A stretch of 9,331 nucleotides of DNA from Candidatus Zhuqueibacterota bacterium. GTDB taxonomy: Bacteria > Zhuqueibacterota > Zhuqueibacteria > Oceanimicrobiales > Oceanimicrobiaceae. Position 1 is the stretch's first letter. The number at the start of each line of letters is the position of its first letter. The stretch is from assembly GCA_011775825.1 (NCBI GenBank), contig JAABYK010000074.1, forward strand, positions 10,424-19,754, given 5' to 3'. Under the pieces are notes generated by a model, which had not been told where the DNA came from, searched no databases, and worked only from the letters and a program-made list of their open reading frames with translations. A program made the translations under genes and the position numbers. Below, piece after piece: positions 7,103-9,331 of this stretch.

Positions 7103-8203
7103 ATGAAAATATTACACATCGCGCCATTCAACATCGCAGGGGTTCCCATCACCTTCGTCAAAGCTGAAAGAAGGCTGGGCCATGACAGCCGCCTGGTGAC
7201 GCTTGCCAGGGACGGTCGAAATTACGAAGAGGACTGCTGCTTGGAGCTGCCATTCTTGAATTCATTCAGCACACAATTCACCAAATTCCTGTTTTCTGAT
7301 CCAAACAAACGCACCGTCGACAACACCGTGAAAACGTTTGAGATGATACCACCAAAGTGGCAGCCATATGGATGGTTGGAAAAATCTTTGATTGGGTTTC
7401 GGGAGCGGATTTGGAAAAGCAAAATTCGCAAATTTATGGATGAAATTGATTTCTGGAGTTTCGATGTTTACCAACTTGATGGGGGTCTGGAGTTTTTTCG
7501 GAACGGGGCCACGGTCAAGCGGCTAAAAGAAATGGGTAAGAAAGTGATTTGCTGTTACACCGGTAGCGACCTACGCACACGAGGTGCGATCCCTGAGATT
7601 GACGCGGCATCCGACCTGAATGTAACTCTTGAATTTGACCACTTGCTGTTGCATCCTAGTATTGAACATGTTTTTTTCCCAATTGATATTAGCGGTTTTG
7701 AGGTAAGAGAAGACTCAGAATCGAATGTGATCAACATCGGTCACGCCCCAACCAATCGACAAGCGAAGGGTTCGGAGCAAATCATTTCGACTATCGGGGA
7801 GTTACAGCGGTCGTATCCTGTTGAATTGATCTTAATCGAAAATCTACCGCATGGAGTAGCTTTGAAAAGGAAATCTCAATGTCATATCTTTGTGGATCAG
7901 ATAGGCGATTTGGGTTATGGCATCAACTCCCTCGAGGCACTGGCTATGGGAATTCCCACCTGTTCCTGTTTGTCGCCAGGTTTTGAGGCCGGGTATCCGG
8001 ATCATCCATTTGTCATGGTTGACGAACACAACATTAAAGCAAAGCTTGAGGAATTAATACAACACCGATCCCTAAGACTCGAGAAAGCTAAAGCTGGCAG
8101 AGAGTGGGTGCAGCGTCATCATGACAGCGAGAAAGTCGTGGAACAGATTCACACACTGGCAGGATTGGTTGACAAGTCGTGCGTACAAACTTTGGATCTC
8201 TGA
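7103..8203 (+). CDS. GT-B fold glycosyltransferase (family 4-like)
   Basis: This 366-residue enzyme has the two-Rossmann layout of GT-B glycosyltransferases. The N-terminal half opens with MKILHIAPFNIAGVP (acceptor side) and contains CYTGSDLRTRG (151-161), a form of the GSDxR motif seen in sugar transferases of polysaccharide loci. The C-terminal donor half has INIGHAPTNRQAKGSEQI (210-227), HIFVDQIGDLGYGINSLEALAMGIPT (261-286) with the donor-binding Glu278, and a final REWVQRHHD helix. The family moves a nucleotide-activated sugar onto a lipid-linked or growing glycan; donor and acceptor cannot be read from the sequence. No signal or membrane segment is seen. Start ATG 7103 follows GGGTGG (7094-7099). 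It lies 34 bp after the acyltransferase gene, so both probably act on the same surface glycan. Confidence 0.82.
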   Translation: MKILHIAPFNIAGVPITFVKAERRLGHDSRLVTLARDGRNYEEDCCLELPFLNSFSTQFTKFLFSDPNKRTVDNTVKTFEMIPPKWQPYGWLEKSLIGFRERIWKSKIRKFMDEIDFWSFDVYQLDGGLEFFRNGATVKRLKEMGKKVICCYTGSDLRTRGAIPEIDAASDLNVTLEFDHLLLHPSIEHVFFPIDISGFEVREDSESNVINIGHAPTNRQAKGSEQIISTIGELQRSYPVELILIENLPHGVALKRKSQCHIFVDQIGDLGYGINSLEALAMGIPTCSCLSPGFEAGYPDHPFVMVDEHNIKAKLEELIQHRSLRLEKAKAGREWVQRHHDSEKVVEQIHTLAGLVDKSCVQTLDL

Positions 8204-8326
8204 TCTCCGGCCGAAAAGGCAATTGTCACTTTTCGGGGGCAAATAGTTAACGTGATCGGCAGCGTCGGATTCTCACTCGAAGAATTTTGGATGTCCTCTT
8301 TTAGGGGGTGTCAAGGAGGGAGCAAA
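8204..8326 (+). other. 123-bp intergenic gap, the largest in the window
   Basis: It holds the hairpin at 8211-8236 and a strong ribosome site AAGGAGGG (8313-8320) six bases before ATG 8327. A TTGTCA (8223-8228) could be a -35 element, but it lies in the hairpin loop and the matching -10 position reads GTTAAC, a poor fit. I cannot support a promoter here, although the gap size leaves room for a separate transcription start for the last gene. Confidence 0.4.
8211..8236 (+). terminator. Hairpin after the glycosyltransferase gene, possible weak terminator
   Basis: CCGAAAAG (8211-8218) and CTTTTCGG (8229-8236) are a perfect 8-bp inverted repeat around a 10-base loop, starting 7 bp after the stop codon at 8201-8203. 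Its position at the end of the long gene run fits a transcription end or an mRNA-stabilising stem. No T-tract follows (the next bases are GGGGCAAA), so it is not a classic intrinsic terminator. Confidence 0.4.
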
Positions 8327-9331
8327 ATGAAAGCAATTAAAAGATTATGCAACCGCATCTTCTTCGAGCTTCTGGAAAAATTGTTGTCCAAGGATGAGGT
8401 TTCTCCTGATAAACTTGCCGGTAGCGACCTCGAACGCATCCTCATCATTCGGCAACACGACCGGTTGGAGGATTTGTTGCTGGCCACGCCAGTCTTTCGC
8501 GCGGTTCGGCAAAGGTTCCCACACGCTCACATTTCTGCCTTGGTGAGAAATAGCATGGCGCCATCTGTCGAGCAAAATGTGAATCTCGATCAAGTCATTT
8601 GTTTTTACGAACGGTTACGGGACTGGACGCCGAAGAATATTTTTGTCTTTCTGAAGAAACTACGTTCAAAATACGATTTGGCGATCGTCCTGAATACGCG
8701 ATTCCATTCTCTCACCAGCGATTTGTTAGCCTATTTCAGTGGCGCGCGGTTTGTCCTGGGTTCTAAACACTTGCTGTTCCCTGGATGTAAGAATAACTTT
8801 TTTTACAACCTGCGTGCCCCCTATTCCGACTTAAACAAGCATCACACCGAAAGAAATCTGGATATTGTTCGGCACATTCATGCCGACTGTGAGGAACTCC
8901 ATGAAGAAATCAAGATCAGCTCTGAGGATAAGAACAGCGGCCTGAAGTTTCTAACAGAGAATGGTCTTAACCTGGATGATTTGATTGTTGCCATCTATTT
9001 GAGTTGGAGCAATCGTCGGGAGATAGCAAAGCTTGTCCAAGTAGCAAGATATTTCAGTTCTCATTTGGATGCGAAGATTATCGTCTCCTGGGAATCAGAG
9101 ATGAGCCCCTGGGGGGCGGAATTCACAAACAGTTTGCCGTTTAGTCCCCTTCAAGCCACGGAGTTGAGCCTAACACAACAACTTTCTCTGATTTATTTCT
9201 GTGATTTGATTATTTGCGGAGACAACGTCTTTATGCATTTAGCAGCGGGTATTGGCACGCCCTTGATTGCCATATTTGGAGAAAGCGAGCCATATCAGAT
9301 AAAACCGATCGGCCAACAGTTTAAGGCAATC
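8327..9331 (+). CDS. Glycosyltransferase family 9-like (heptosyltransferase-like), 3' end outside window
   Basis: From ATG 8327 the frame stays open for 335 codons to the last base, so the gene is cut by the window edge. The N-terminal LERILIIRQHDRLEDLLLATPVFRAVRQRFPHAHI (35-69 or so) matches the start of family 9 ADP-heptose transferases. The late block CDLIICGDNVFMHLAAGIGTPLIAIFG (292-318) matches their donor-site motif, with Asp299 and His304 kept. Such enzymes add heptose or related sugars to LPS core or other surface glycans at the inner face of the membrane. Key motifs are altered: the usual Gly-Asp near residue 48 is Glu-Asp, the usual D-T/S-G before the His is D-N-V, and the K-W-P-type block expected after the central strand is replaced by a short SWSNRRE (226-232). 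The start is set by AAGGAGGG at 8313-8320; an in-frame ATG at 8291 has no such site. Confidence 0.75.
   Translation, partial: MKAIKRLCNRIFFELLEKLLSKDEVSPDKLAGSDLERILIIRQHDRLEDLLLATPVFRAVRQRFPHAHISALVRNSMAPSVEQNVNLDQVICFYERLRDWTPKNIFVFLKKLRSKYDLAIVLNTRFHSLTSDLLAYFSGARFVLGSKHLLFPGCKNNFFYNLRAPYSDLNKHHTERNLDIVRHIHADCEELHEEIKISSEDKNSGLKFLTENGLNLDDLIVAIYLSWSNRREIAKLVQVARYFSSHLDAKIIVSWESEMSPWGAEFTNSLPFSPLQATELSLTQQLSLIYFCDLIICGDNVFMHLAAGIGTPLIAIFGESEPYQIKPIGQQFKAI

Noticed and set aside
8223..8251. TTGTCA - 17 bp - GTTAAC as a promoter for the last gene
   Set aside because: The -10 part matches the consensus at only three of six positions, and the -35 part sits in the hairpin loop.
8291..8326. Earlier in-frame ATG at 8291 for the family 9-like gene
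   Set aside because: It lacks a ribosome site, adds twelve unremarkable residues, and would place the excellent AAGGAGGG inside the coding region.

Overview
The window reads as an ordinary, tightly packed chromosomal segment of a Gram-negative (diderm) bacterium. All nine genes are on the + strand. The LPS-export genes at the left end show a lipopolysaccharide-type outer membrane. The set of lptA-like/lptB, rpoN, hslVU and argF genes, the moderate GC content and the several TTG/GTG starts with purine-rich ribosome sites would fit an uncultivated lineage of the FCB type (Calditrichota/KSB1-like). That placement is a guess from gene style only; no rRNA or other phylogenetic marker is present.

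Layout. Left block (1-3177): the 3' part of an OstA/LptA-like periplasmic LPS-transport protein, then lptB (transport ATPase) 7 bp later, then rpoN (sigma-54) after a 54-bp gap. Middle block (3210-6109): hslV and hslU (two-component ATP-dependent protease), then argF (ornithine carbamoyltransferase), with gaps of 32, 15 and 11 bp. Right block (6061-9331): a FemAB/GNAT-like acyltransferase whose start lies inside argF, a GT-B glycosyltransferase and, after the only sizeable gap (123 bp), a glycosyltransferase family 9-like gene that is still open at the window edge.

How the genes fit together. LptA-like protein and LptB belong to the same LPS export machine, and the right-hand block probably makes or decorates a surface glycan. 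The window is therefore envelope export, then regulation/proteolysis/arginine synthesis, then envelope glycan genes. Spacing suggests one long transcription unit from before base 1 to about 8203. A hairpin without a T-tract lies just after that point, and the last gene has its own strong ribosome site.

I found no tRNA, rRNA, CRISPR array, insertion sequence, phage gene or pseudogene, and no clearly novel system. The points most worth a second look are the altered motifs of the family 9-like glycosyltransferase, the unusual partners of rpoN, the forced 49-bp overlap between argF and the next gene, and the oversized OstA-like protein.
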